A DNA stretch of 27,190 bases from Syntrophomonadaceae bacterium (GCA_030627145.1 DAOUSQ010000002.1:1-27190), one strand, 5' to 3'; positions 1-8,277 are shown, counted from the first letter of the stretch. Notes: a model not told the origin generated them from the sequence alone. Made by a program: numbers and translations.

Positions 1-110
1 TATAATTTTTCTATATTATTTGTAGCGGATGCTTTAGCTTCCGCGTCAAATGCCGAAGAATTAGTATCCTGATTTTAGGGGAGACTGAAGTCTCCCCTAC
101 GACAGATAAT
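1..110 (+). repeat. Double-hairpin dispersed repeat, copy 1
   Basis: About 110 bp that recur, inverted, at 15128-15238 with only a few differences. The unit holds two stem-loops. Hairpin A (25-44) has arms GCGGA/TCCGC and GCT/AGC around one T-T mismatch. Hairpin B (76-99) is a perfect 11-bp palindrome, TAGGGGAGACT / AGTCTCCCCTA. They are joined by about 30 bp that are conserved between the copies. The outer flanks form an imperfect terminal inverted repeat: ATTATTTGTAG at 15-25 against the complement of 97-110. There is no open reading frame, so this is a non-autonomous, MITE- or REP-like element. The homology starts at base 1, so the left end may lie outside the window. Confidence 0.8.
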
Positions 111-196
111 AACGGACTTTTCGCAGTGAAATCATTAGTGAATAATTATAAAAAATGAAATTATTGCTACAGTAATATCAAAAATTTATATATAAC

Positions 197-237
197 TTGC
201 ACTAATAAGAATATTTTAAGTACAATTTACATTGTAC
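197..237 (+). promoter_or_regulatory. Candidate valS promoter with a dyad over the -10
   Basis: TTGCAC (197-202) and TACAAT (221-226) are separated by 18 bp and give a plausible sigma-A promoter. An inverted repeat, GTACAAT (220-226) and ATTGTAC (231-237) with 4 bp between the arms, covers the -10 box and the likely start site. This is the usual place for a repressor operator. It is an inference from sequence only. The 286 bases before valS contain no sign of a T-box leader, which is the usual control of valS in Firmicutes. Confidence 0.4.
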
Positions 238-286
238 AATAATAGTTAATTTCTAACATGACATATAGTTATGAGGAGGTAAATCA

Positions 287-2941
287 ATGTCGACAGAAAA
301 GAATTTGTCCAGCGTATATGAACCGGGCAGTGTAGAGAATAAGTGGTATGAATACTGGAAAAGCAATAATTATTTTGCACCTTCCAGTGATTATGACAAA
401 AAACCATTTTCTATAGTTATGCCACCGCCGAATGTAACCGGGTCCCTGCACTTAGGACATGCGTTGGATAATACCATACAGGATATCCTATCCCGTTGGC
501 GTAGAATGCAGGGCTATAATACCCTGTGGTTACCTGGTACTGATCATGCAGGTATCGCTACCCAGGCAAGGGTGGAAGAGGCACTGTCGCAGGAAGGTTT
601 AAGTAAACATGATTTGGGTAGAGAAAAGTTTTTGGAAAGGGTCTGGGAATGGAAAAATTTATACGGTAATCACATAACTAATCAGCTCAGCCTTTTAGGT
701 TCATCCTGTGACTGGAACCGGGAACGTTTCACTATGGATGAGGGATGTTCCAGGGCAGTCCGGGAGGTTTTTGTTAATCTTTATGAAAAAGGGCTAATAT
801 ACCAGGGTGATTACATAATTAACTGGTGTCCTAAATGTCATACTGCCATATCCGATATTGAGGTGGAACATGAAGAGAGTGACGGACATCTCTGGTATAT
901 AAAGTATCCCATTGAAGATTCGGATGAATTTGTGATTGTTGCTACAACCAGACCGGAAACGATGTTGGGTGATACTGGGGTTGCAGTTCACCCGGATGAT
1001 GAAAGATATAGTCACCTGGTAGGTAAGAATGTTATTCTTCCATTAATGAACAGGCTGATCCCCATATTTGCTGATGAATATGTTGACCGTGAATTTGGAA
1101 CTGGGGCGGTTAAGGTTACCCCTGCCCACGACCCTAATGATTTTGAAATGGGGTTAAGGCATAATTTAGACCTGGTAGTAGTTATGGATAACCATGCTGT
1201 CATGAATGAAAATGCTGGTAAGTATAACGGATTGGACCGTGACCAATGCCGTAAACAGATTGTAAATGACTTGAAGGACCAGGGATATCTGGTTCAAGTT
1301 GAAGAACATAGCCATGCTGTAGGCCACTGCCAGCGCTGTAACACCATCATAGAACCAATGGTATCCAAACAGTGGTTTGTAAAAATGAAACCCTTTGCAA
1401 AACCGGCTATTCAAAAGGTTTTTGATGGAGAGATCAGATTTATTCCTGAACGGTTTACTAAAATTTATATAAACTGGATGGAGAATATTAAAGACTGGTG
1501 CATATCCAGACAGTTATGGTGGGGGCACCGAATCCCCGTATGGTATTGTCAGAATTGTGGTGAAGTAATATGCACTAAGACAGATCCAGATTTTTGTCCG
1601 CGGTGTAAGTCTAGTGAACTAAAGCAGGATGAAGATGTCCTTGACACATGGTTTAGCAGTGCCCTGTGGCCATTTTCAACTATGGGCTGGCCTGAAAAGA
1701 CTGAGGATATGCAGCATTTTTATCCCACAAGTGTCCTGGTTACCGGCAGAGATATAATATTCTTCTGGGTAGCACGGATGATTTTCTCTGGTATCGAGCA
1801 TACCGGCAAGGTCCCATTTTATGATGTCAATATTCATGGGTTAATTCTTGATGGACAGGGCCGGAAGATGAGCAAATCACTGGGCAACGGGATAGATCCT
1901 ATTGAGGTAATTGAAAAATATGGGGCAGATACCCTGAGGTTTTCTATGATAACCGGGGTAACACCTGGTAATGATATTCGTTTTAACTGGGATAAAGTGG
2001 AAAACAGTCGTAACTTTGCCAATAAAATATGGAATGCTTCCCGCTTTGTACTGATGAATATGGATGGTTACAAAGAAGTTGAAATAAAGGATGAAGAATT
2101 AACCCTGGTGGACCACTGGATAATTTCTCGCTTAAATCAAAAGAAGGATAAAGTGACTCAGCTCCTGGAAAAATATGAACTGGGAGAAGCAGCTAAAGAG
2201 CTTTATGAATTTATCTGGGATGAGTTTTGCGATTGGTATATAGAACTGGCCAAACCCCGTCTTTTTAATCCAGGCAATTCCCAGGAAAAACTGGTAGCGC
2301 AAAATGTATTATGCAATGTCCTTATGGATATTTTAAGGCTCCTGCACCCGTTTATGCCATTTATTACTGAAGAAATATACCAGAACCTGCCGGGACATAA
2401 TAAAACTATCATGCTTGATAAATGGCCTGTCAAAAATGAGGATGCTATACGGCCCGAATCAGTGGAAGTGATGCAGCAGATAATGAACGTAATACGCGCT
2501 TTGAGAAATATCAGAGCTGAATTCAATATTCTACCTGGTTCAAAGATTAATGCTGTTGCACTTATTCGTGATAGTAGCCAGAGCGAAATTTTTGAAAATA
2601 ATAAAGCATATATTAAGGAAATGGCCGGTGTTAAAGAATTTGATGTTGTAACAGCATTGGAGAAAAAACCAGGTCAGGCTGTTTCTGCCCTGACTTCAAT
2701 AGCAGAGATATATGTCCCGTTGGAAGGTGTTATCGATATTGAAAAAGAGATACAAAGGCTAGAAAAAGACCTGGAAAAAGCTGAGAATGACCTTAATAAG
2801 GCTGAAGGTAAACTCGGTAACGAAAAATTCTTATCCCGGGCGCCTGGTGAAGTAATAGATAAAGAAAAACAGAAAGCTGAGGAAGCCAGGATAAAGAAAG
2901 AGGGTATTTCACAACGTCTGCAGATATTGAAAAATCAATAG
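287..2941 (+). CDS. valS: Valine--tRNA ligase (ValRS)
   Basis: Cytoplasmic class I aminoacyl-tRNA synthetase that charges tRNA-Val with valine and edits mischarged threonine. The 884-residue length is normal. The HIGH signature is HLGH at residues 55-58, after PPPNVTGS. KMSKS is at 527-531 inside GRKMSKSLGNG. The editing domain carries the typical TTRPETMLGDT and GTGAVKVTPAHD stretches. A CysX2Cys pair of zinc-ribbon type lies near residues 423-443. The last ~70 residues are a charged Glu/Lys/Leu-rich coiled coil, the tRNA-binding arm typical of ValRS. The ATG at 287 follows a strong GAGGAGGT at 273-280. folC lies directly downstream, as in many Firmicutes, and its reading frame probably overlaps the end of valS. 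Confidence 0.98.
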   Translation: MSTEKNLSSVYEPGSVENKWYEYWKSNNYFAPSSDYDKKPFSIVMPPPNVTGSLHLGHALDNTIQDILSRWRRMQGYNTLWLPGTDHAGIATQARVEEALSQEGLSKHDLGREKFLERVWEWKNLYGNHITNQLSLLGSSCDWNRERFTMDEGCSRAVREVFVNLYEKGLIYQGDYIINWCPKCHTAISDIEVEHEESDGHLWYIKYPIEDSDEFVIVATTRPETMLGDTGVAVHPDDERYSHLVGKNVILPLMNRLIPIFADEYVDREFGTGAVKVTPAHDPNDFEMGLRHNLDLVVVMDNHAVMNENAGKYNGLDRDQCRKQIVNDLKDQGYLVQVEEHSHAVGHCQRCNTIIEPMVSKQWFVKMKPFAKPAIQKVFDGEIRFIPERFTKIYINWMENIKDWCISRQLWWGHRIPVWYCQNCGEVICTKTDPDFCPRCKSSELKQDEDVLDTWFSSALWPFSTMGWPEKTEDMQHFYPTSVLVTGRDIIFFWVARMIFSGIEHTGKVPFYDVNIHGLILDGQGRKMSKSLGNGIDPIEVIEKYGADTLRFSMITGVTPGNDIRFNWDKVENSRNFANKIWNASRFVLMNMDGYKEVEIKDEELTLVDHWIISRLNQKKDKVTQLLEKYELGEAAKELYEFIWDEFCDWYIELAKPRLFNPGNSQEKLVAQNVLCNVLMDILRLLHPFMPFITEEIYQNLPGHNKTIMLDKWPVKNEDAIRPESVEVMQQIMNVIRALRNIRAEFNILPGSKINAVALIRDSSQSEIFENNKAYIKEMAGVKEFDVVTALEKKPGQAVSALTSIAEIYVPLEGVIDIEKEIQRLEKDLEKAENDLNKAEGKLGNEKFLSRAPGEVIDKEKQKAEEARIKKEGISQRLQILKNQ

Positions 2942-2964
2942 AAGAATATCTTAGTAATTTAGTT

Positions 2965-4230
2965 TTGCTGGGAGTTATTCCGGGTCTGGAAAGAATAGAA
3001 AGACTACTTGAGATAATGGGGAACCCTGAAAAAGATTTAAAATGTGTCCATATAGCAGGTACAAACGGTAAGGGATCAACCGCATTAATAATTGATAATA
3101 TATTAAGCCAGGCTGGTTACCGGGTAGGAAGATTTATGTCACCACATATTCACTCCTATCTGGAAAGAATAACTGTGAACAGGAAAAATATTGAGGCACA
3201 ATTTTTCCAGGCTTATTTATATGATATACAAAATAAAATTAATATTATGCAAAAAGAGGGCTTTGATCATCCTACTGAGTTTGAAGTATTAACTGCACTT
3301 GCATTCCAGTATTTTAAAGACAGCAATGTAGACATAGCAGTTCTTGAAGTTGGAATGGGAGGTATATATGATTCTACAAATGTGGTAATACCTCTGGTTT
3401 CTGTAATTACCAGTGTGGATTACGAGCATACCAGCTTTTTGGGCAGTACCCTTGAGGAGATTGCGGCTAATAAGGCAGGTATCATTAAAAACAATATTCC
3501 AGTTGTTGTTGGGGCTATGGATGGTAAAGCATTACATGTTATTGAGAAAAAGGCCTGTCTTAGTAATTCACCACTTTATTCAAGTTCGCTGGTTAAGATT
3601 GTTCAAAAAAGCCCCCCTGATATCAATGGACAAACACTGGATATTAGATACGTGAATAATAGTCTCTGTGGTCTCTGTGAAGTGTTTTTTTCTTTATTGG
3701 GGAATTATCAACTTGATAACCTGTGTATATCCCTGGTGGTAATACAGGTTTTAAAGAATAAAGGCTATAAAATATATAATGATGATATTAGAAAGGGCCT
3801 GGCTTATCTAAATAATCCAGGAAGAATGGAAATAATATGCCATAAACCTCAGGTTATTATAGACTCGGCACATAATCCTCATGCAGCAAAGGCACTGGCA
3901 GTAGCATTGGAGAGACTATTTCCTGACCGGGAAAAAATTTTAATCTGTGGTCTGTTAGATGATAAGAATGTTGACGATATGCTAATACCGCTGGGCAATA
4001 AAACCCGGACCTGTATAGTTACAAAGCCTGACAGTCCCCGCGGGCAAAATTGGTTGCGCGTTAATAAAGCATGGAATAGATTATATCCAGATAGGGAAGT
4101 GATTATAGAAGAAAATATCAGAAAAGCAGTTAAAAAAGGATTAAGCGTCGTTCGGGATGATGAATACATTTTAATTACCGGCTCGTTCTATATTTTAGAT
4201 CAAGCCCGCAGGTACTTTACGACTGCTTAA
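2965..4230 (+). CDS. folC: Folylpolyglutamate synthase / dihydrofolate synthase
   Basis: Mur-ligase-family enzyme that adds glutamate to dihydropteroate or to folates, using ATP, in the cytoplasm. The P-loop AGTNGKGST sits near residue 32 of the 421-residue reading, and the second-domain motif DSAHNPHA is near residue 300. The start is unsettled. The TTG at 2965 has no ribosome-binding site and drops the first helix normally found before PGLERI. The frame is open back to 2881 and reads a fitting helix (SIEEYLSNLVLLG), but holds no ATG, GTG or TTG there. Only ATT (2926) or ATA (2938, overlapping the valS TAG) would serve. The true N-terminus probably lies in the valS overlap, with translation coupled. 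The family call is firm; the start is not. Confidence 0.93.
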   Translation: MLGVIPGLERIERLLEIMGNPEKDLKCVHIAGTNGKGSTALIIDNILSQAGYRVGRFMSPHIHSYLERITVNRKNIEAQFFQAYLYDIQNKINIMQKEGFDHPTEFEVLTALAFQYFKDSNVDIAVLEVGMGGIYDSTNVVIPLVSVITSVDYEHTSFLGSTLEEIAANKAGIIKNNIPVVVGAMDGKALHVIEKKACLSNSPLYSSSLVKIVQKSPPDINGQTLDIRYVNNSLCGLCEVFFSLLGNYQLDNLCISLVVIQVLKNKGYKIYNDDIRKGLAYLNNPGRMEIICHKPQVIIDSAHNPHAAKALAVALERLFPDREKILICGLLDDKNVDDMLIPLGNKTRTCIVTKPDSPRGQNWLRVNKAWNRLYPDREVIIEENIRKAVKKGLSVVRDDEYILITGSFYILDQARRYFTTA

Positions 4231-4282
4231 GCTAATGTTAACAGATTCTTAACACGGGGCTAAATATATTATTTGTTATAAT
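4227..4282 (+). promoter_or_regulatory. PhoP-box promoter for the phosphate transport pair
   Basis: TTAACA at 4238-4243 and again at 4249-4254 are separated by 5 bp, giving the 11-bp period of Bacillus-type PhoP boxes (consensus TT(A/C/T)ACA). A weaker repeat, TTAAGC, continues the same phase at 4227-4232, and a poor one, CTAAAT, at 4260-4265. A perfect TATAAT follows at 4277-4282. The -35 position (about 4254-4259, ACGGGG) is not a sigma-A box, as expected for an activator-dependent promoter. With a start near 4289 the repeats cover roughly -62 to -24. The genes downstream are phosphate uptake genes, which supports PhoP control. Confidence 0.65.
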
Positions 4283-4325
4283 AAAACTAGAGAAGGTATA
4301 AGTTCAACTGGGGGGGGAAATTAAC

Positions 4326-4961
4326 GTGGTTTTCAGACTGATACCACGGGAGGAAAAGTTTTTTAGTTATTTCGAGCAACTATCGGAGACTATTTGTCAG
4401 GCAGCCGATATGCTTCAAGACTTTTCGAAAACACCCGTAAACCCCGAACAAAATTTGGAAATGCTTAATGAATTAGAGGAACGTGGGGATAGTATCTTAT
4501 CAATGGTTATGAACCAGATAAATAGTTCATTTATTACACCTTTTGACCGGGAGGATATTTTATTACTGGCCAGAGCATTAAATAATGTTCTTGATCATAT
4601 TCAGGGTACAATGGAAAAATATGTATTATATAAAGCCGGACCTCCAAAAGGTGTAAAATATGTACTAAAACTTATTGATGTTCTGGGAGAAGCAGCAATA
4701 GATATAAGAAATGCCGTAGCGTTATTATCAGACGTCAGGACCAGACATAATGAAATCATTGATTTGTGTGAAAAAATTCGTTCCAGTGAACATGAGGGTG
4801 ATTACCTATACAGGTCAGGTATCGCCCTTCTTTTTGATAATACCGAAAATATAATCGATATCATTAAATGGAAAGAAATATATGAACATCTGGAGACAAC
4901 ACTGGATCACTGTGAAACCGTAAGTAATGTAATAAAGGGAATAGCTGTTAAATATGTTTAG
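4326..4961 (+). CDS. DUF47 / PhoU-like phosphate transport accessory protein
   Basis: A 211-residue all-helical protein of the DUF47 (PhoU_div, YkaA-like) family, usually encoded next to PiT permeases and thought to modulate them. Family features visible are the N-terminal IPREEKFFSYFEQL, a central FDREDILLLARALNNVLDHI stretch and a C-terminal WKEIYEHLETTLDHCE helix. There is no signal peptide or membrane segment, so it should be cytoplasmic. The start is GTG at 4326 behind a run of eight G at 4310-4317, a G-rich but unusual ribosome-binding site. The stop overlaps the start of the permease gene by 8 bp, so the two are translationally coupled. The promoter upstream carries PhoP-like repeats. 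Confidence 0.9.
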   Translation: MVFRLIPREEKFFSYFEQLSETICQAADMLQDFSKTPVNPEQNLEMLNELEERGDSILSMVMNQINSSFITPFDREDILLLARALNNVLDHIQGTMEKYVLYKAGPPKGVKYVLKLIDVLGEAAIDIRNAVALLSDVRTRHNEIIDLCEKIRSSEHEGDYLYRSGIALLFDNTENIIDIIKWKEIYEHLETTLDHCETVSNVIKGIAVKYV

Positions 4962-5943
4962 TATAGCACTGGTTGTGTTAGTTATTGGTTTTACGCTTAT
5001 TTTTGATTTTATAAATGGTTTTCATGATACTGCCAATGCTATTGCTACATCGGTATCGACCAAAGCTATTTCGCCCCATCGAGCAATTATGATTGCTGGT
5101 GTTTTAAATTTTGCTGGTGCATTAAGTGGGACGGCAGTAGCTGCTACCATAGGAAAGAGTATTGTTGCCCCTGGTCTGGTTACTCCTGTAGTTCTAATAG
5201 CAGCACTGGTGGGGGCAATATTCTGGAATCTTTTTACATGGTACTTTGGTATTCCCAGCAGTTCATCACATGCCCTGATCGGTGGATTGACTGGAGCAGT
5301 TATTGCTGGATTTGGTATAGACTATGTAAAGTGGTACGGTTTTTGGAAAATTTTTGCGGGGTTAATTATTGCACCTGTTGTGGGGTTAATTGCAGGCAGT
5401 TTGGTAATGACATTATTATTCTTAATATTTAAAGGATCTTCGCCTGCAAGGATTAATAATAATTTTAGAAAATTGCAAATATTATCAGCATGCATGGCAT
5501 CGTTTGCTCACGGTTCTAATGATGCTCAAAAATCAATGGGTATAATTACTATGGCCCTGGTAAGTGGTGGTTTACTTGCTGCTTTTCAGGTTCCAATCTG
5601 GGTAAAAGTTGCCTGTGCTCTTTCTATGGCTTGCGGGACTGCTGTGGGAGGATGGAAGATAATTAGAACTATGGGTGGAAAGATATTCAGAATAGAACCA
5701 ATAAATGGTTTTGCAGCTGATTTTACTTCATCGGTTGTAATTTATTCGGCCAGTCTGCTTGGTGCTCCGGTTAGTACGACACATGTGGTATCTTCATCTA
5801 TAATGGGAGTTGGTTCAGCAAAAAGATTTAAAGGAGTTCGCTGGCATATAGCTATTCAAATTGTTATAGCCTGGTTTATAACTATCCCTTCATCAGCACT
5901 GGTAGCAATATTAACTTATAATCTATTACAAACTGTTATTTAA
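4954..5943 (+). CDS. pit: Low-affinity inorganic phosphate permease (PiT family)
   Basis: Integral membrane protein of 329 residues in the PiT (PF01384) family, which imports metal-phosphate or phosphate using the proton or sodium gradient. Both inverted family signatures are present: GFHDTAN at residues 22-28 and HGSNDAQKSMG starting near 186. About ten hydrophobic segments are visible, with a short charged loop around residues 160-175 between the two halves. The length is that of the short bacterial form. The ATG overlaps the DUF47 stop (ATGTTTAG), and the pair forms one transcription unit under the PhoP-like promoter. The substrate is taken from the family and the partner gene; the metal or ion preference cannot be read here. 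Confidence 0.93.
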   Translation: MFSIALVVLVIGFTLIFDFINGFHDTANAIATSVSTKAISPHRAIMIAGVLNFAGALSGTAVAATIGKSIVAPGLVTPVVLIAALVGAIFWNLFTWYFGIPSSSSHALIGGLTGAVIAGFGIDYVKWYGFWKIFAGLIIAPVVGLIAGSLVMTLLFLIFKGSSPARINNNFRKLQILSACMASFAHGSNDAQKSMGIITMALVSGGLLAAFQVPIWVKVACALSMACGTAVGGWKIIRTMGGKIFRIEPINGFAADFTSSVVIYSASLLGAPVSTTHVVSSSIMGVGSAKRFKGVRWHIAIQIVIAWFITIPSSALVAILTYNLLQTVI

Positions 5944-5964
5944 TTCATAAAAAAGTGGTGTTCC

Positions 5965-5987
5965 CTTTTCTGTTCGGAAGAGTTTTT
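5965..5987 (+). terminator. Weak terminator after the phosphate permease
   Basis: CTTTTC (5965-5970) pairs with GAAGAG (5977-5982) through six pairs, including one G-U, around a 6-nt loop, and is followed by TTTTT. The stem is short, so read-through towards rex is possible. Confidence 0.35.
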
Positions 5988-5994
5988 AAAAAAA

Positions 5995-6038
5995 TGTATC
6001 GATACAGATTTCACAAATATTCATTGACGTGGTAAGAT
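5995..6038 (+). promoter_or_regulatory. Candidate rex promoter with adjacent palindrome
   Basis: TTCACA (6010-6015) and TAAGAT (6033-6038) with a 17-bp spacer are an acceptable sigma-A pair. A perfect 12-bp palindrome, TGTATCGATACA (5995-6006), lies just upstream of the -35. The -35 also contains TTCACAA, which matches one half of a Rex operator, but no second half-site is present at the right spacing, so autoregulation cannot be claimed. Confidence 0.35.
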
Positions 6039-6075
6039 GAATGTATAGGAAAAAGCTTATGAAGGAGTGGGGAGC

Positions 6076-6705
6076 TTGAAAGTATACAAAATTCCTGAAG
6101 CAACAGTTATGCGGCTCTCTATTTACTCCCGCTTTTTACACCAGCTGACTGATGAAGGCGTTGAAACGGTTTCATCTGATGAAATTGCCAGGGGTGTGGG
6201 AGTAAGTTCTGCCCAGGTACGAAAAGATCTCGCCTATTTTGGGGAGTTTGGTACCAGGGGTGTAGGATATAAAGTTAAAGAATTATATGGTCATTTAATG
6301 AAAATTTTGGGGCTTGATCAGAGTTGGAATGTTATTATTGTAGGTGCTGGTAAACTTGGTTCAGCTCTGGCCCTTTATCAGGGTTTTTCAGATAGGGGGT
6401 TTAATATCAAGGCTGTTCTTGATATAGATGAGGGAAAAATTGGCACAAAACTAGATGGAGTAGTAATTGAACCTTTTGAAATGCTCAAGGATAAGGTTAA
6501 AGAATATAACGTTAATATTGGTATAATTACAGTCCCTGCTGCAGGAGCTCAGGATGTTACCGATAAACTAATTGAATCGGGAATAAAAGCTATCCTTAAC
6601 TTCTCACCACGGGTACTGAAAGTTCCCAATGATATTATATTACGAAATGTGGATCTTTCAGTTAACCTGGAGGTATTAAGTTTTAATCTGGCTTTTAATA
6701 AATAA
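6076..6705 (+). CDS. rex: Redox-sensing transcriptional repressor Rex
   Basis: Dimeric NADH/NAD+ sensor that represses fermentation and respiration genes and leaves the DNA when NADH is high. The N-terminal winged helix (about residues 1-80) contains SSDEIARGVGVSSAQVRKDL and the typical FGEFGTRGVGY. The Rossmann nucleotide-binding domain follows, with GAGKLG at 90-95. The C-terminal dimer helix ends in LSFNLAFN. The start is set at TTG 6076, 8 bp after AGGAG (6063-6067). This gives 209 residues and the family N-terminus MKVYKIPEATVMRL. A GTG at 6067 is in frame but falls inside the ribosome-binding site. The gene has its own likely promoter and a terminator, so it is probably monocistronic. 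Confidence 0.95.
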   Translation: MKVYKIPEATVMRLSIYSRFLHQLTDEGVETVSSDEIARGVGVSSAQVRKDLAYFGEFGTRGVGYKVKELYGHLMKILGLDQSWNVIIVGAGKLGSALALYQGFSDRGFNIKAVLDIDEGKIGTKLDGVVIEPFEMLKDKVKEYNVNIGIITVPAAGAQDVTDKLIESGIKAILNFSPRVLKVPNDIILRNVDLSVNLEVLSFNLAFNK

Positions 6706-6731
6706 TAGCTATTAAGTCAAGGTTGAGGTAG

Positions 6732-6769
6732 TATAGTTAATTTTAAATATTAACTATATCTTCTTTTTT
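6732..6769 (+). terminator. Terminator-like hairpin after rex
   Basis: A perfect 10-bp stem, TATAGTTAAT / ATTAACTATA, with a 7-nt loop is followed by the T-rich CTTCTTTTTT. The stem is AT-rich and therefore modest in strength. Confidence 0.5.
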
Positions 6770-6890
6770 CTGGTCAATGGATTCCTACCATTCTGGACTT
6801 TGATACAACAGGGGTTTCTCCTATTTGCCTGCCTTGTTTTTGTAAGATACTAATGCTAAACTTAAAAAAATTAATACGCTTAAAGTGAGA

Positions 6891-6905
6891 TTGTGTAAGC
6901 ACAGC
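6891..6905 (+). promoter_or_regulatory. Shared dyad motif upstream of maf
   Basis: TTGTGTAAGCACAGC, with TGTG/CACA arms around 4 bp, ends 59 bp before the maf start codon. Thirteen of the 15 bases recur upstream of rodA at 15398-15412. It may be a common operator or promoter part for the two cell-shape units. The rest of 6770-6964 shows no other convincing promoter and no gene. Confidence 0.3.
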
Positions 6906-6964
6906 GAACCAGTGAATATTTTTAAGAGTAAAATCCAAGTAATGATAGGGGTTGTGTAATTTTT

Positions 6965-7564
6965 ATGAATGCATGCCCGTCAAAAAAGGTTATTCTGGCA
7001 TCCCGGTCGCCGAGACGCCAGATGTTGCTTGAAATGCTGGGTATTAATTTTTCATGCAAACCGGCAGAAGTTGATGAAATTATTTTTCCGGCAGAATTAC
7101 CACTGGAAGCAGTTAAAAGAATAGCCAGGCAGAAGGCAGAAATTGTGGCTGAAACTATAAATGAAGGTATTATTATTGCTGCTGATACAATAGTAGTCTA
7201 TGAAGGAGAGATCCTGGGTAAACCTCTAGATGAAAATGATGCTTTTTTAAAATTATCTACTCTTAAAGGACAAAGCCACAACGTTATTACTGCTTTGTGT
7301 GTGAAAGATGTTATTAGCGGAAGTTATGAACTTGAAGCTGAAATAACCCGGGTCTATTTTCGTAATATGTCTGAAAAAGAGATATGGGGGTATATAGCTA
7401 CCGGCGAACCTATGGATAAAGCGGGGGCATATGGTATACAGGGTATAGGATCAATATTCGTTGATAGAATAGAAGGCTGTTATTTTAATGTTGTGGGATT
7501 ACCATTAAGCAGATTATATATAATGCTTAAAAGGTACGGGGTAAATTTGTTGAAGGGGTATTGA
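6965..7564 (+). CDS. maf: Maf-family nucleoside triphosphate pyrophosphatase
   Basis: Cytoplasmic house-cleaning enzyme of the Maf/HAM1 superfamily that hydrolyses dTTP, UTP or modified nucleotides to the monophosphate; overexpression is known to inhibit septation. The 199-residue length is usual. ASRSPRRQMLLEMLG (residues 12-26) is the phosphate-binding start of the family, and AADTIV with Asp74 supplies the metal-binding acid. LGKPLDENDAFLKLSTLKGQSHNVITA and DKAGAYGIQG match the YhdE-type (dTTP/UTP) subgroup. The ATG at 6965 has AGGGG about 13 bp upstream, rather far. The stop is followed by radC after a single base. Position ahead of radC-mreB is a conserved arrangement. Confidence 0.95.
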   Translation: MNACPSKKVILASRSPRRQMLLEMLGINFSCKPAEVDEIIFPAELPLEAVKRIARQKAEIVAETINEGIIIAADTIVVYEGEILGKPLDENDAFLKLSTLKGQSHNVITALCVKDVISGSYELEAEITRVYFRNMSEKEIWGYIATGEPMDKAGAYGIQGIGSIFVDRIEGCYFNVVGLPLSRLYIMLKRYGVNLLKGY

Positions 7565-7565
7565 G

Positions 7566-8252
7566 TTGAGCGAATATAATATAGGTATTAAGGACATGCC
7601 TGAAACCATGCGTCCCCGTGAAAAACTATTAAAAAATGGAGAGATGAGTCTGAGTGACGCGGAACTGCTGGCGATAGTACTGGGTATGGGAACCAGAAAC
7701 GTCAGCGCGCTGGAACTGGCAAATTTCCTGTTAGCAAAATATAAAGGTTTAAGGGGTTTGAAGGAAGCTAGCCTTGAGGAATTGCTCGAGGAACGGGGAA
7801 TAGGTCCGGCCAAGGCGGTTGGGATCAAAGCGGCTATCGGACTTGGAAGACGTTTAGCCCTTGATGTGCAGGAGAAAATACCTATTAAATCACCCGAAGA
7901 CGTAAAAAATATTGTTATGGAGGAAATGCGATATTTTGACAGGGAACATTTTCGTTCCTTGTACCTGGACCGCAAAGGCGGGCTTATGGTCATGGAAGAT
8001 GTATCCATTGGAAGTTTGCACAGTTCTATAGTACATCCCCGGGAAGTTTTCAAAACAGCGGTAAAAAAAAGTGCCGCTTCGATAATACTTGTACATAATC
8101 ACCCAAGTGGAGACCCGACTCCGAGTAAAGAGGATATTGATGTTACTAACAGGTTGATTGAAGCAGGAAAGATTATGGGTATTGAAGTTCTTGATCATAT
8201 TGTTATTGGAGAAGGGACTTATTGTAGTTTAAAAGCCAGAGGTTTAATATAA
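7566..8252 (+). CDS. radC: RadC family JAMM/MPN domain protein
   Basis: 228 residues. The N-terminal part holds helix-hairpin-helix-like repeats (LLAIVLGMGTRN, then LLEERGIGPAKAVGIKAAIGLGRR). The C-terminal part is an MPN metallo-domain with the full JAMM signature HxHx7Sx2D at His177, His179, Ser187 and Asp190. The old DNA-repair annotation came from a misassigned mutation, and the biochemical role is still unknown. The domain suggests a zinc hydrolase acting near DNA. The start is TTG at 7566, one base after the maf stop, with AAGGGG at 7553-7558. It lies in the maf-mre operon; the link to cell shape is positional only. Confidence 0.95.
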   Translation: MSEYNIGIKDMPETMRPREKLLKNGEMSLSDAELLAIVLGMGTRNVSALELANFLLAKYKGLRGLKEASLEELLEERGIGPAKAVGIKAAIGLGRRLALDVQEKIPIKSPEDVKNIVMEEMRYFDREHFRSLYLDRKGGLMVMEDVSIGSLHSSIVHPREVFKTAVKKSAASIILVHNHPSGDPTPSKEDIDVTNRLIEAGKIMGIEVLDHIVIGEGTYCSLKARGLI

Positions 8253-8277
8253 TATGATTTAAGGAGGCAACAGTGAA

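Noticed and set aside
110..286. T-box riboswitch before valS
   Set aside because: No T-box core sequence, specifier stem or terminator/antiterminator pair could be found.
6005..6020. Rex operator upstream of rex
   Set aside because: Only one half-site (TTCACAA) is present. The bases where the other half should lie do not match TTGTGAA.
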